From assembly GCA_008933995.1 (NCBI GenBank), contig WARS01000029.1:18103131-18167130 (forward strand): a stretch of DNA of 64,000 nt, in the 5' to 3' direction. The notes under the pieces were generated by a model. That model had not been told where the DNA came from. It saw only the letters and a program-made list of their open reading frames with translations, and did not search any database. Shown in pieces: positions 1-15,400 of this stretch. This DNA is from Datnioides undecimradiatus (taxonomy: Eukaryota > Chordata > Actinopteri > Lobotiformes > Datnioididae). The translations under genes were made by a program, and so were the position numbers. Within the stretch, counting starts at the first letter, position 1. Every line of letters starts with the position of its first letter.

Positions 1-403
1 ACAACATTTTAAATTTAACTTGCAGCAATTCATAATAAATGATTGATTGATTGATGTTGTTCTTGTATGTAGTTTTCATTGTTGGCCAAAGTTACATTGA
101 GGGCTTTGGACTTCCATGACTTATGTACACTTCCCTCAGGCTTTTATACACATTCAAAATGTCGATGTAATATTGATGGAAAAAATCTCTGCAACTCTTC
201 TAATGTCTCTTTCTTCCTCTCTCCCTCCCTTCATTACCCCATATCTGCTTTCTTTATGTTCTCAGGTCATGGAGAGCTTTTGCCCTTGTTAAAAGTACTA
301 TCTTGGACATAGCCAGCACGTGGGTGGCAGTTGGAGGGTGCATAGCCTAAGTCAGCTGGTGGTCATGTGTGACGCTGTGGTCTGATGCCCATCCTCCCCT
401 CAG
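1..403 (+). other. end of the sbno2 intron upstream of the first coding exon seen
   Basis: The acceptor CCCCTCAG ends at 403, so this is intron or 5' flank. A short TTGA/GATT microsatellite is at 40-55, and a pyrimidine-rich tract (CTTTCTTCCTCTCTCCCTCC) at about 208-232. Nothing else is supported. Confidence 0.55.
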
Positions 404-411
404 CACTGGCC

Positions 412-3400
412 ATGGACGGGGAGAACTACCTGCATCCAGAAGGCCCTCAGCTGGACAGCAGCTTGTTCTCTGTGGCCTCCTCAAACATGGAGGTATGTGA
501 TGGGACATAATTGGAGTCTATTGACATATTTATATTTTACCTTACATGACTTTACTTTACTAAATACTGTCAGTTCAACTAAAAACATAGTGGCTCATTT
601 CACCGTACTTTCCCTGTTATCTCATATCCTACACTAGAAATATGCGATAAAGGAAGGGATCATGCATAAGGTATACATTTCCAGAATTATTTGCAGTCCC
701 AGCTTAGCTTACTCTTTGTCATCCACAGATCTTGTAAGTTTGATGTTGTTCAGCCATAGTTGTTCATTAGAGTGAACAGCAAAATTAACTAATGTCATGG
801 GAGTAGTGGCATTCTCTTTCACTAAATTTTAAACATATCAAATTATGCAAAAAAAAGGCTATAATTTTGCTTAAACAATCAGCGGCAGAATGCAAATTGT
901 AGCAGGAAATACATACGTACGTATCTATGTTCATATTTTAGCATTATGAGAAAGGTATATTGCGCCTAAGATGTTCAACAGTTGTTTTCAATTATGTTTT
1001 GTTTTAGAGTTCAATATACGCCTCGTCTGGTTCCTGGGGATCCTACTCTCAGCAGACTGGATACAGCATACACTGCCCTATGCAATCTGGAAACCAGTAA
1101 GTTAATACAATACCTTGCATTATCATGAGTCAAGGATGAAATTATATCATCTGAAATCAAATTATCAGCAGTAGCGTGAAATTTCTCCCACTATGTAATG
1201 GTAGAAGCAAGCGTTAACTGGAACACTGTGTAACAAGCAGACGTAAAAAGAAATGTGTGTAAAACAACAGTCGGATTGCCGGGAAGTCACTTAAATTGTT
1301 GCAGGTACCGTTTACACTTTACTTTTACGTTACTTAGTGCTCCAGACATTAGCAAGGAAATAACAATAGCAGACAGGTAAATTCACTAGGCTTTGGTTAG
1401 CTGGGCGTCGGATCACCTTGCTAGTAGAGTGATGTTTGATGGAGAGGAGAATGTGACTGGTGTTTTGAAAAACACATTTTGCCAAAGGCACAACAAGCAA
1501 AATAGAGAGAAGATGGTCTTTTACATATTTTGGGGTTCTGTGAACTCACCAGGAACAAGCTTGTATTGCGCATAATAAGTGACCTTTTTTGTACAAAGTC
1601 ATCGCTAAACTAGTGTCATACTAAACACAACTCAGGAAGCATTTGCTCAAGTGGTTACGTTTGTATTGTAATCTGTGCAGTGTTTTTTTTGAACGTTCAA
1701 ACATCAGACGACGTCAGAGCATGGCCTGTGGTTTTCAGGTTCACTCATAATAGGATTTTCTGCCATCAAGCTGGTTTTATGAGACCCCTCTCAAACTCTC
1801 AGGTTTACAATGTTCAAATATGATCAAAATCATGATGTTTCTGTGGTTTATATAAAGAACAGTGTGAATGTCTTCCTGGACTTAATTATGGTGTTGTAAA
1901 GACCGTTGTCTAGCAAGAGCAGTCTACCGTAGCTCGAAAAGGTCTTTATTCAACCTTATTCTCTCTCAATAAATGTTTTGTCTCAAAGTGACATGGCAGA
2001 AGGGATCTTTTAACAAAGAGCAAGGACTCTAATCATGAGGTTGCTCTTTTTTAATCACTTTTGCTGAAGCACTTGTAAAGGCTTTTGTCTCAGCTCTCAC
2101 TTAGGCCGAGTAGACAGGATACAGGTTTTAAAGCTTCAGTTTTTGCATCTCTTTCTGGCCCTGTTTTCTTCACTCAGCTCAGTCTTTCTGATTTACAGTC
2201 AGGCTCTTTCTCACATGACCCTGTATTCGCTCCTCTTTTCCTCCTTGATCTACAGGCTATAGAGCAGGCTGCTGCTGAGTATGATTGACGGTTAGGATGT
2301 AATTGATTGAACTTGAAAGCCCTTAGTTGTCTCCTCACATGGTCATTGAGAACAAGCAGAGGAGTGAATAGATCACACAGCACCAATGAGGGAAAAATGT
2401 GAATGGGCCTCTGCCGTGATTGCACAGATCGATGTGCTGACTGTGCTGCATCACTCACCTCAGCACAGCAGAACCTGCTCTTGTGAGTAGTGATAGAAAC
2501 ATCACTAAGACTCACACCAAGCCTGTGTAGCGTTATCAAGTCCATAGGCATCACAACAGCTATTCGTGTACTCTGAAAGATAGTTTGATACTAATGTAAG
2601 ATTGTTGGATATCCCCATGACTTCTGTATTGCAGATTCTGTATGATTTCAATAAAGAGTTTTGTGAATGTAAATATAGAGTGAGGCTTAAATAGCTTAAG
2701 AAGTCCCAACATAGGGCTCTGGTTAGGTGCCAGTGCACAGCAATGAGCACAGCACTGGGCGATTGAACTGACATTTTCTAGGGGTGAACTGAGGCCCTTT
2801 CCTCACCTGCGATATTTTGTATGTAAAAACCTCATATAAACACTTGTACATTAACACAAACAGACAATGACATTAATGCCAGCAAGACAGAATAAAGATT
2901 ACTGAGTGATTGTGCGCCCAGTCTTTTATCTGTTGACCCTTCCTGACCATAGTGATTCTCTTTCAAGCCACGTGTAAGGATTAGTTATTTTAGATAATGT
3001 CCGCTGTGAAGACACAATCATGCACATACTAGTTAAATTTTGTATAACCAGCACATGATTATTTTGTAGAGTGTTCAGTGCAGGTGTGTTGGAGGTTGAC
3101 ACAGTGGAAATAGCTGACACAGTTACATCATATCAAAACTTTTCTTCTTCTTCTTCTTCTTCTTCTTATTATTATTATTATTATTATTATCATTATTATT
3201 ATTACCTCCCTCAGGACCATTTGTTCCTACAGATTCTTCTGTGTCTCCATCAAAAGCATGTTGTAACTTGGAATTATTATACACATCACCTTCCCTTAAG
3301 GAGCCTGTGTAAAGAATTGCCTAGACATCCACATTTTTTATTACAGTATAGACCACCAAATTATCGGAATTGACATAACTACAGTGTACTGGGCATTCAC

Positions 3401-6400
3401 ACCTAAATGTAAGCTGTATAATGCTGCTGGGTTCAGCAAGTCCATAGCAAACCCATAATGTCAACAGTTTTAGATTTTATGCTTCACACAAGCAACATTT
3501 AGTGTGAACTCAACAGGACTGATAGGAGTAGGAAGGCTGTGTGTATATTACAGCCCAACCAATATGTGATTTTTAAGACAGATTCCAACTGCAGAGGGGA
3601 AAATTCACAAATTACCAATCCAGTGAATTAGTATCTTGAATGGTAATAGACCTTTTCAGTGTATATTCTGCATCAATTTTGTACCCATATGACTATGCAA
3701 AAAAAAAAAAAAAATGTACACAAAAACAATTTGGTGATCTACTCTGAAGCCACTCTTTACTATGTAACGGTCTTCTGAGCACACAGCACTCTACGTGTGC
3801 ATGGTGCTGGGTTATTGTAGCCATAGCAACGGCCCACATTTGCTATCATGCCTTACCTGGAGCGATTAAAATTTGGCTTTTTATGTTCCACGATGCAAGT
3901 GTTACTTTTTGTCATTGTCTGTAATGTTTGTTCAGAACATGTTGATGTATGTCGGTGACTGTCATTTTTGTGCCAAGTTATAGTCTCCTCTATAACTGGG
4001 TAAGGCTCTTTTTGCTGCCGTGACTCAAGAATTTGCCCCTGTGTCAAATGATACAATGCTGACGTTTAGAGCTGCTTCTTATCTCTCAGTCTGCACTGTA
4101 TGTACCCTGCTGGATAGATTTTGTAGTGACATCAATATATTAGTAGTAAAAAGCGGTACACTAATTACTATGTTGGTACTTAAAATACTTAAAATATGTT
4201 GGGAGTTCATTTTATTTTCTTATTCAGTTTTTACAAAGAATTTAAAGGTCTAAAATAAAGGCCACTGTTTCTTTTTTTTAAGCAAACAGCAACAACTGTT
4301 TGCGGTAGTATGTGGCCAGGACTCTCCCACACAGTTAAGTCTGAGTGTTTGTTTACAGTGGAAAAATAAGAAACAGACCACTGATCTGCTTCTATTTTTA
4401 TGTCTTGTTTATATCTGATTGTCTACAACCAGCTATCAATCTCGGAGTTTCAGATTGTGTGCCGTATTTAATAACAAGTAATACGGGCTACTTTGTATTG
4501 CTAGATTCTGAACATTATTTCCCAACTGTAGACTACATTTCAACTACAATTGCTGACAACACCACACAGCCCCTCTCTTTCAACTTCAACTTTTGATGCG
4601 AAGGGACAGGCACCATCTCATTGCAGGACTGGGGTGTTTCCCTATGCTTTGAGTCAAAGTTCATTTATTGCGAGTTACTCAATTACAAGGAAGAGTTCTT
4701 CCATTGAACCTCATAAGTTGATTGCACTGAGGGTTGTTGTTTACTGTGTAGTTGCATGTCATCTTTTCTAAACAACTGTGTCCTTCAGTAGAAGTAGCAT
4801 GATAATCATTCTGATGGGATTCTGTATCCTGACAGTGAAAGAAATCTCTGTCTTGTAATCAGTACTGTTTAATTCTGCTTCCTTATTCCATTAACATATA
4901 CACTGTCACTTGTTGAAGGTTTATTTTTTGTTTGTTGCAGCTTTTAAAACTGTAAAGCGTTAAACTGCTTGCAAGTTGTATTGTTATAGAGCTGTTCCAT
5001 TGTTGAAAGCATATTGCTTAATTGTTGTGCTTCAAAAAGCAACATAAAAGAGTAACTGAACCACATTCTAATCTTTAAAACGTTCAATATTTCAGACACT
5101 AGGAGTCCTCATTATGAAGTTATACTTCATTGCTAGAATACTTCATTAAACTCATCAGTCAATGATAAACTTCTAGGGTCGCCTGGTCCAGCCAGCTACA
5201 TCATTATAGTAATGCATAAATGCCAACAAATCCAAACATCATTCTAACCAGTTAACCAGGTATCTTTGTATGGTGTCTAAATATGACATAATACCATGTC
5301 TGGTCTGAATGTTTTAAGCCTCAAATAAGACATTGTTAAACAATGACATGGTTCAAAAGATGACCCATAGTACACAGCTGCAGGCTGTGTAGTATAAGAA
5401 GGCTCCATGTACACAAACAGTAAGTCAATCAGCTCCTTTGGCTAAGAGCCCCTAACCAGCTTTGTGTTGTTGGAAAGCAGCTGATGCCCGGCCTGCCAAG
5501 ACTTCTGCTGTAATAATATCACAGTCATATCACTGTTGGCTAAAGGGCCAGGAAGGGGATTTCCAGTGTGGATGATTGCTACCATTCACAGTGTTATGAT
5601 CTTTCTGAGAACTAAACGGATGCTTTACCAGCATGATCTCATTATATATTTTTTTCTAATTCAGGTTCACCACTGATCATGATCACAATAGTTTTCTTTT
5701 CACATTGTCAAGGCTAAAAGTTAATGGTTACATTTAGCTGTCCTCAATTATAGAAAACAGAACCATAAGAAATATCAGTCTAAAGTTTATTTTTTAACAA
5801 ATGTCCCTGCATTTTGGATCAGTTTTTCTTTTTAGCTATAAACCCAAATTAAAAAAAATACTGTTTTTTATTGCAATTTTTGTGGTTGTCTAAAAGATGA
5901 CTTTGAAAACAGATTCTTGCCAAAAATCACATGGACACATTAGATATTGAATTTTGCAGCATGTTGTTTGGAAAAGTCAACATAAAAATCACAGGAATCG
6001 TGTTTTTCATAGACTGGCTCTACACACCGGCTAAATGCCGCCCTTTCATCCTCTTGGTGTGTTTTGAATACAAATCAATCAGTCTCACTGATCTCTGGCC
6101 TATGGTTAAGGACACAGGGCCAAATCCTGTGAATAGCTTTGGCCAAGCTCAATCCCTCTGAGCCTGAGCTCTGGCACATGATTGGATGAGAGGAACATGG
6201 GACAGTGCAGTTACAGTTCCACCTTATCAAATGTTTGGTTTTGCTTTCGTTTTTAGTGCGTAGAGTCCACTATCAGTAGAGTTGGTTGTTACATTATGAT
6301 GTGGTGTTTTCAGGAAGAAACTGAGGACGTCTCATTTTGGGAACACAAGGTCTACAGACCTGTGTCTGTTATTAACACTGGGCTAAAAAAGAATGGTTGG

Positions 6401-9400
6401 TATTAATAAAACAAGGACCTTGGATCTTCAAAGCGGGTAGGACCGGTTCTTATCCTCCATTTCTTGATCGTCTGTATAGCTTTCTGTTTTTCTTTCTCTC
6501 TCTCCCAAACCTTTTTTTAAACCTGGAACTCTTTCTGCCTCTCCGACCCAAGATATGTTCATCATTCTTGTATCTCTGACATTTGAAGTTGCCGTTGAGT
6601 TGGCTTTGGACACCTGGTTGCACATTTAGTCATCTGTAAACGCTGATTTTGAAAAAGAGAAGCGCAAATAGCTACATTCAAATGGCATCGTTCAATGCAG
6701 TGGCACCAACAAACAAGTCTGAAAGTGTTTTCACATGTTAGGTTTGTGTGATTTGTTGGATTACAAACATGATGTAATGCAGATGTATAGTGCTGGATTT
6801 TCATACTCAAACATTACAATGCTAAGCTACCATGCTCTGTTCTGATTGGTACACTTGATCACTTGACAACATGCGTTGCTTTTCAGTTCATTTGAGTGGA
6901 GCTTCTTATCACACTGTAAAATATTCTGCTATTCTTAGCAGCTGTAAGATGTAAATTTATCCAACTGTATGCCTGGGAAGAAAACAGAACGGCATGTGCC
7001 AGTTGTACACTGATAAGCTATTTTTTAAACTGTTACTTATCTAACTAAATCTCACCTCTCTCCAGGCAATACCACTTGAACAGCAGCACTACCACCACCA
7101 CTACGGATGTGCACATGGACATGTACTCTGGATTCCCTGACGTGGATTTTTCCAGCCTCAACCTCCCTAGGAATGGAGATTTCTCCCAGGTTTGTTTCAT
7201 ATATGTTCTGTACATTTCAGCGTAATTATATGTGCACAAACAACACTGATAAATTCTAGTGCCTACTTTCCATCTGACCCTCTCTTACTTGCTTATCAGA
7301 GGGAAAGACCATGCCTCTCCCTCGCTTCTTTCATCCTGTGTTTCATGTGTATTCAGCTCAGCTTAATTTACCATAGAGCAGCCTGATTAAAGGCTAGTGT
7401 TGTCTAGACAACTGCAGCAGTACCTGCCCCATTCCTGTCAAGGCATGTCATTAATTAGACACTGTAATTCAACACTTTTCAACACATCCGCACCGCACCT
7501 TCAGAAATCACCATTGGATAAACCTTTTATTAATTTCCTGAGTTGTGAGTGACAGGTGAAAAGGCAGACAGGAAACAGAGAGACGTTTATGACCTGTAAC
7601 CAAGGACACCTGCTGTTGTTAAACTATTGTAACTAATCGGGTGCCAAGATGCTACCATAAAGTGTTCTACTGAATAATTTCAGTGTCATGGGGATTATCC
7701 CTAACCTGAGATGCAGTTTAAAGACTCATTCATTTCAGAATGTAAGAAAAATTAATGAAAAGCAAATTTAAGACATAGACACTGAAGTGAGGGTGCAGGC
7801 CTCTGTTCACTCATGTATTTACCTCACCATTCCAGTCACAATTCATCATTTGCATTTTCTATTCCGGTGCACTTTTGTGTCCATTCAGCCAATTCCTTAT
7901 GGTTTGAATTATATGAATAGGACCCAATTGTAATGACACAGACCAGTGAGTTTCTAATCTGACGCTTATTTGGGTTGAGCTGATGAGTGCCATTGTGGAA
8001 CCATATTAAAATATGCTTTGATGATGAGTTTTAAAGAAGGGCAGCCATGGGTTGCAAGCAGACTGGCAGTATCCACCTTTATGATTAGTTTGATGGTAGA
8101 AAGGGCAGAGCTCTCAGGGGGTCAACATAAGGCCAAAGCAGTAAATAATAAGGGATGAGGTAAGAAGAGACAGCAATGGAAAGGGAAAAGGCACTTGTCA
8201 CTTTGATTGTACATTTTTAAGGCTTTTCTCTGAATGGTAAAGTCTTGTGACATCAGTGTAAACTGCAGTAGACTACTACAGTATTTTATGTACTTTCCTT
8301 CATGTATTTCTTGTTGAAAGAACAGGGGTGAATTTATATGAACAACACTAAGACACTATTCCAACCAGTTTATTGTTTAGTTTCCATAAATGAGCTCAGG
8401 CACATCGCTGGACAATATAATCCAGCTAACAAATTATAAGGAAAAATTTTTTTTTTTTAATAAAGGCTATATTTTTGCATTCAGAAATTACAAGACTGCT
8501 GTGTAATATTAATAAATTGCACATTTGATTAATTTCAGTGTAGAAGGGAATGCCATGTTAGGTAAACCACTTAAAAACGTAATCCTATAAATGTGCCAAT
8601 TTTACACAGAGGCATGTGTTTTTCTCTCTGGAGGCTCCAGATTCTTGGAGTTAGGCTCAAGGCTATATCTTACAGTTTATTCAATTTGATGTCAAGTAAT
8701 ATTTTGCCAAATTACATTAGATCCTTACAGGTGCACATTTTCGTGTGGCTTGGCACAGGAGTGCTTGCAAGACATAAACAGGAGTATTAACTGAATTTTG
8801 TATTTATGGTCACTTCCATTAAAATTTAAAAGATATTTGCACATGGTATTTGTCGCTTGCCTCCTTTTGATGTCAGTTTGGACACCATATGAGACTTGTT
8901 TGCACATGCAGATCGTGTTGGACTAAAGCGAGCCCCCTTGTAGATTCCGAAGAATGTACTGTAGCTGTCAGTCAGCCATGAATGAAAGCACAAGGAGACA
9001 CAAGGGTTTCACTTCATGTTTATGGCCAGATGTGTGATTAAATCTGATGCAAAAAAAAAAAAAAAAAAATGATGCTTGAAGTTATATGAAAATGTTGTGT
9101 AGTAGTATTTTAGGCTGGGGGGATTTCTAAAACAAAGTCTACACATAAGAAGGCTATATATACCAATGCAGTGGTGCGTCATCCGTGTCACGTGTGCTCT
9201 AGAGCTTGCATGGATTTTGTGATTCACATTGGGGTTTCCCTAGTTTTTGTCTGCCTGTGTTGGCATGTCTGACTGTAGCTTTTTCCCTTTACAAGGGTTC
9301 ATGGTTATATAATACATGTTGCATCTACTCATTTATCTAAATATTTATAAATGTATGGCCTCATCATTTGTATGTGGATTAGTTTAAATGGGCTCCTTCA

Positions 9401-12391
9401 TCATGAGCAGCACGTTTGGTTTCTTGGCTGTAGAGACATGGAATGTTATGGTGTCTGTGTGAGTGAGAGAGATGTTTAGTGAGTATGCTTTCTCAGCTGT
9501 CCTTTCTGGTTTTGGACACTCCCTGCCATGTGAAGCATGCAGAGAAAATGTAAGTCACGGGGTCATCATGACTAATCTGCCACCTCCCCCTCAGCCCCAT
9601 TTTCATCCTCAACCCCCACCCCCAGTTTCCATCACCATGGCAATCTGACCATGCCCATTTTTTCCATGTACATGGTCACAATCAGAAAGAAGGATCTCTT
9701 GTTTTCTTTGCGCTGTTGAACCATGACAGTACAGGAGACATTTGGGCATGTGTGACTGGGTGGAATTATTGATGTAATTGTTTAGTATGTCAGGTGACTG
9801 CCATGTTTATCTCAACCATTTTCCTGTTTCAGTTACAGCTGTAGAGTCATTAGTGAAATCGTGGCTTCCCGCGGTTACAGCTACAGTTTGTTTATGCAGT
9901 TCACCAGAGCTCTGTTGGAATATCCTCATACTGTAAGGAAGTACGCTGTTGGAGCACGTGGACAGGATGTCTATCTCTAGATTGCTGGCAGCTTGAAAGC
10001 AAGAGCCAAATGTTTGTTTGTAAAAGAATTAATAGACTCCCCTTTGAGACTTCGTGGATTATCAGTTAATACAGTGTATCATTTGCTAATTACTGAAATA
10101 AAATATATAACCGCTGTGCAGATACATGAATGAAGTTGATGTCTTACATTTTTAGTAACATTTATGTGATGTGGTCAGTTATATTGTGCTTTGATAACAC
10201 CAAAAATGTACTAGTTATGCTGTAATAGAAACTTCTAATGAAACCTTTTATTTTTCTTTAGGAATCTCATCCATTGTCTAATGTAGTTTCTTGGTTCGAG
10301 TTCACTTGCTGAAGTGACAAATGTGTATAGGTGTTTAGTATATTTTATGTTTTTGTATTTTGTAGCTATATTACAGACCTGGACAACAGCTTTTTCAAAA
10401 TACTGATATGTTACTTCCAGATTGCATGGTCCTTTCCAGAAAACTTGCAGAGAAAGAATGCACACATATTAGATGCTTCCTTGGGAGTTACTTAGAAACT
10501 AAGGATCATGATAAACAGCGGAAACTATGAATAAAACAAATCAAGACTTTATCATTTGTACTGATCGACATTAATCTCAAGTCTATACAACAATTAATGC
10601 TGGGAAAGACCATCCTTTATCTTAAATAAGATTAAGTCTGACGCCTCCAACCGTGCTGACTGTGATTTTATTTAAAAAAAAAAAAAAAAAAAAAGCTGTA
10701 ACACGGATAAAATGCTAGTGCTGTTTAAAAAAAAAAAAAAAAAACACTAGTCCGGTGCTTTAAAAGAAGTGAAGAAAAGAAAACAAATTTACTGTGGTTT
10801 GAAGAAAAATGTACACTTTACCGCAGTGACATGTGCATACCTGGGCTTAGTTTAGATCATTTGTGGAGCACGTGAACTTTTATGCAGAATATCAGAATGA
10901 AAACAAGATGTACGGGAAGACATAAAACCAAAACTCATTCACTAACCACTCTGGCTAACCTCAAACAGCACTCTGTAAGTACATATGTTAACTTACCTAC
11001 TGTATACTCTGTAAAATCATATACTGTATGTTAACATCTACATGCACTGTCCCACATTTACGCACATTCACAGTCTCTTAGTCTCTTGCTACGCACACTT
11101 TTTTTCTCTGTGTGATTTCTCTCACTATTACACACACACACACACACACACACACTCTCACACACACTCGTGTGCAGCGTGCACTTCTAGGAAGAGTTCA
11201 GTCTGCTTATACAGCTCTATTCAGTTTTGCTTTTGATGCAATTTTATTTGCAAAATACACTATGCCCAAAACCCTTGTATGTCTTAAATCTGTGCTAACC
11301 ATGGGGTGCAGTGAGTAGCCATTAGTCAGCACCTATAGACCAGCTGGAAATTTAAGGTCATAACTTTTTGATAGAGATGATGCATACAATCATTAGGGAT
11401 ATGCAAAATACATCTAAAATTGTGGAGTTAATAGAATTAGACGAAATGTTTACATCACTTTGAATCTCACAAGAAGGAATACCTCTAGGTCTTTTGCCTC
11501 AGCTTTTTATTTTACAGACATAGGATTATCTTGTTTTTCTTGACTTGCTTTCAGCCAGCCAATCGTAAAATAAATCAGTTGGTGTTTCTTAGTTACTTCC
11601 TTGTAAAGCGCTCTCACACTTTGTCATTTGGATGGCCTAGTTCAGAGGAGGAAGTTAAAGGTTAATTTGAAGGGTTGTTAATAGGTGCACTGTTTTCCTT
11701 GGAGGGTGTGTGCTCCACCTGATGCATTTCAGATGTAGATTGGCTTTGAATGGTTCCCTTCTGTATTTTATAGGAACTTTTCTCCTGTTTTATAAGATCT
11801 GGTTGTTTCTTGAAAACTTTCTATATAGCTCGTACTGCAGTTTTATCTAAATTAACAATAACACAGTGTGTTTGTGTACATGTGTAGTGCTTATAATGTG
11901 CCAGCCATGAAGCAAAATACATTTACTGTGCAAAACAACCTCGTGCAACAGAGGAAGTTCATCTAAGACAACAAAGCATTTCCTGCATTGTATGTGATTG
12001 TGATCTTCACAGAGTCCAGGTTAAGACCACGCCAATATCATTTACCTAAGGTTGAAGTGGAAACAGGACTGTAAAAATGTTAATCATCATCAGAAATGGA
12101 CATTAAATCAGAATGACTGAACTCTAAACAGTAATGAAGGCTGCTCATTTTAAGGAGCCACATTACGATCGCCACCAGGCTTTTTCAAAACAGCAGCAGT
12201 GCACGCGTGACAGTGACGCTTCATGTTGAAGTGCGCTCATGCCAACTGTGATTGTGTGTTGGTTGTGAAGTCAGACATTGATCCTTCATTGTTTAGACTA
12301 GACTGTGATGCTATAAGTTGTGTCTGTTTTGTGTTTTAAAAGAAGCTCATCAATGATTCATTCCTCTCCAATGGCCCTATATGTCACACTA

Positions 12392-12439
<48 letters not shown>

Positions 12440-15400
12440 GCACGCATTATTCAGAGGATTCCCACTCATACTCATGATGACACAATGGACAGGCGCCACT
12501 CTGTCTCTGAAAGTCTGACTCCACTTCAGTTCAGCAGATATGGACATTACAGTACCTTACCATGCTAGCTTGATATCACTTGTTCCTGGAAGACGGTTGT
12601 GCAAATTGACCCATCTGTGCTGCTTGTGAAGGAGATAAATTACATTATTTCTATTTTTTAAATGTCACATTTTCATCATTTATGACTCTTGCTCTTAAAC
12701 AGTTAACATTGCTTTCCTATCAGAGAAACTAATGTTACAACACTGTCTTTGATCAGCATCTTGGATTTGTCTAAATAAGCCATTTGCCATCACATTCCCA
12801 GAATCTTTTTTTTTTTTTTTTTTTTTTTTGTCAGTCTCACACACCCTTAGTTCCAGTAATGGAAATGACCATTTATGATGAGGTATTTGCAGATAAAAGT
12901 ATTGTCTGATGTCTGAAAGACCCTTTGAATAGGCAGACTTGCAGCTCGCTCTCGACTCCTTAATGCATTCCTTACTTTTACTGAAGGTCCGTGTGAAAAT
13001 GAGAAATGTGGACATCTCTTTTAAAGCTGATTAATACATCTGAGCTGAAATAAGAGGGAAATGTTTTGCAGGCTAACTGACAGGTTCTCACAACTGGCAC
13101 GATAACCCAGTGGGGTAATTGTTTGCTTCTTTCTTATTATCTTTCACACTTCTGAGACACAGATCATTATATTAATTAGTAGTCATTACTTGAACTTTAG
13201 CCTTGAAACTGAGCCTGTACAGACAAATAGAAAAGCAGAGTATGAAGTAAGCCAGGCAGAGGGTCAGTCTCTAAATATAATAATCATTAAATCGTGGCCC
13301 AGGCCCATTAAACATAGCGGTAAGCAGCAGGGTGTGAGGAGCAGCCAGGTCCAGAGCGCAATACTGTTTACACTACAAATGCGGTTGAGTTACACCATGT
13401 ACAGTAAAATGGGCCCGACTGCCAGTAACTCTAGTCACTTACCAACAAAAGCATCATTTCCTGAAAGCTCCTCCCTCCACCCTCCCTCTTCTCCCCACCT
13501 CTCCCCTCCCCTGCCCTCCTCTGCTCTCTCACTCACTCTCCAACCACCTTTTTGAGCTCTGAGGAACTAGTCCACAATCACTATGACTAAGCCCTCTATG
13601 CAAATACCTGACTGTCCTGGTGAAGCAGGAAGCATGTTTTAGACTTGCCTGTGTCTCTGTGAGAGTAAGAGTGTTTTGTGTGTGTGAGCTCATTGCCCAG
13701 AGCGTACCTGCGGAAGAGGCAGATGTGTGTGTTTAACCAGAGGGGAACTGTGAAAGGGCTAGTGAGAGTCCACTGTTGGGTGGAAGTGCACCAGCTGTAA
13801 GGTGAATATCAACACTTTGACCAACACATGGAAGAGCCTGTGGAATTCAGGGATTCAAGGTGAAGCAGGAGTTTATGTGTGTGTGTGTATCCCCCCAATA
13901 CTGCAGCGTTTGGACCCATGTCTCTCATGCAGTTCTGGACTAAATTGTATTCACAGCTGGGACGACCGCTTCCCAAGGTACTGGTACTGTTTGCTTCATT
14001 TTTGGATATATTATGCTGGCTAATCAAGGCTGCTTTTGAGACTTAGTGTTATTTTTACTTTCAGTGTTTAGTAATTAAAACTGTTAGATGAGGAATTGTG
14101 ACTGCAAGCTGCTTGTGTGAAGAGTTTTTATGGTTATTGTTTTTATCAAGGAGCTTCTAGATAAGACTAGCAAGCAGTTTATTTCCCACGTGTGATGGTG
14201 TTTTTTTTAATTTTAACTTCCTTGAAAGAATTTTGAAAGTTCTTCCGTGTAATTACACCACTAATGGAGAGAGGCCCGTGATTCTTTTTTTACTCTCACT
14301 TTAACTGTCTGAAGCCAGGCCTACATTGGAATTCAAATAAATAATCAAATGCTTTAGACAAAGTTGTGACAGGCAGCTGACCTGTTTAAAAATGCTTAAA
14401 TTGGTCTCACTTTCATGAACACTGAGCCACCTGCTAGACTAGGGGCATCTTGTGCAATCTTGTCTCCTTATTCATTTTTGCTTACAACAGTAATCTGTCT
14501 TTTGTGTGAGGAAAGAGAAAACTGCCAAAGGCATAAACCAACCCATAGAGATTAGGCTCGCTATTGAAAGTTTGTCCGTTAGTCCATCAGCAAGCCAGGT
14601 CGTGAATTTTCTTTGCCGGCAGGCCAGAGTTGCCAGTCAGTCACCCAGTGTGCATTTTTGGCTCTCATTCCCAGCCAGGAACTGTGACAAATGATTGTCT
14701 GCCTCACTCCTCGCTGTCTTCCAGTAAGTGAGACAACCTGATATCTTCTCAGGCAATATAGCACTCTTGTTTGTTTTCTGAATGGCTATTGAATTTGCTC
14801 ATTTGTACTGCAACGTAAATAGAACTTGATTGTGTTTTGGGTTTTTTTTTTAATCATATTGCAACTTATATCAGTCAAATTACATTGCTAGTGCAAGGCT
14901 TGCTGAGACCATTTCCACTGAATTTCTCGTTAAGTTGATTGGCTAATCCCACCATGTCAGCATTTGTTCCCCCGCAGAAATTTGAGAAATTACACAATCA
15001 GTGGTTTCAGATACACTGTAAACAACATTTTTGAGCATAAGCTCAGGCTATGCATCATCCTGGTGATCCTTGGTCCATTAGCTGCTTTCTCTTCAGCAAG
15101 ATGACTGGGCTATCTCTGTCCACCACATCTATAGTTAATAACAATACATCAATATCTTTAGCCAAATTCTGTTCTATGTCTGACTGGTTCCCAATTTTTC
15201 ATGTCAATCTTAAAAAGAGACATGATAATTAAAATAAAAAGTGAAATAGTCAGTTGTCCATATGGACATTGAAAGAGGTTTTGCTTGCTGTTGTCATTCC
15301 TGCGGTTTAAAGTGGGCATTCAGAGATACTTTCCCAATATACTGTGAATGTCATGATGCATTTCCAAGCAAATCTAAGGCTTCAGCACCCTGAGGTAAAG

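Noticed and set aside
12583-12591. STAT-type TTCCTGGAA site in the sbno2 long intron (another, TTCCAGGAA, at about 33668)
   Set aside because: Attractive because mammalian SBNO2 is a STAT3 target, but such a motif is expected about once in 64 kb by chance, so two sites are not evidence.
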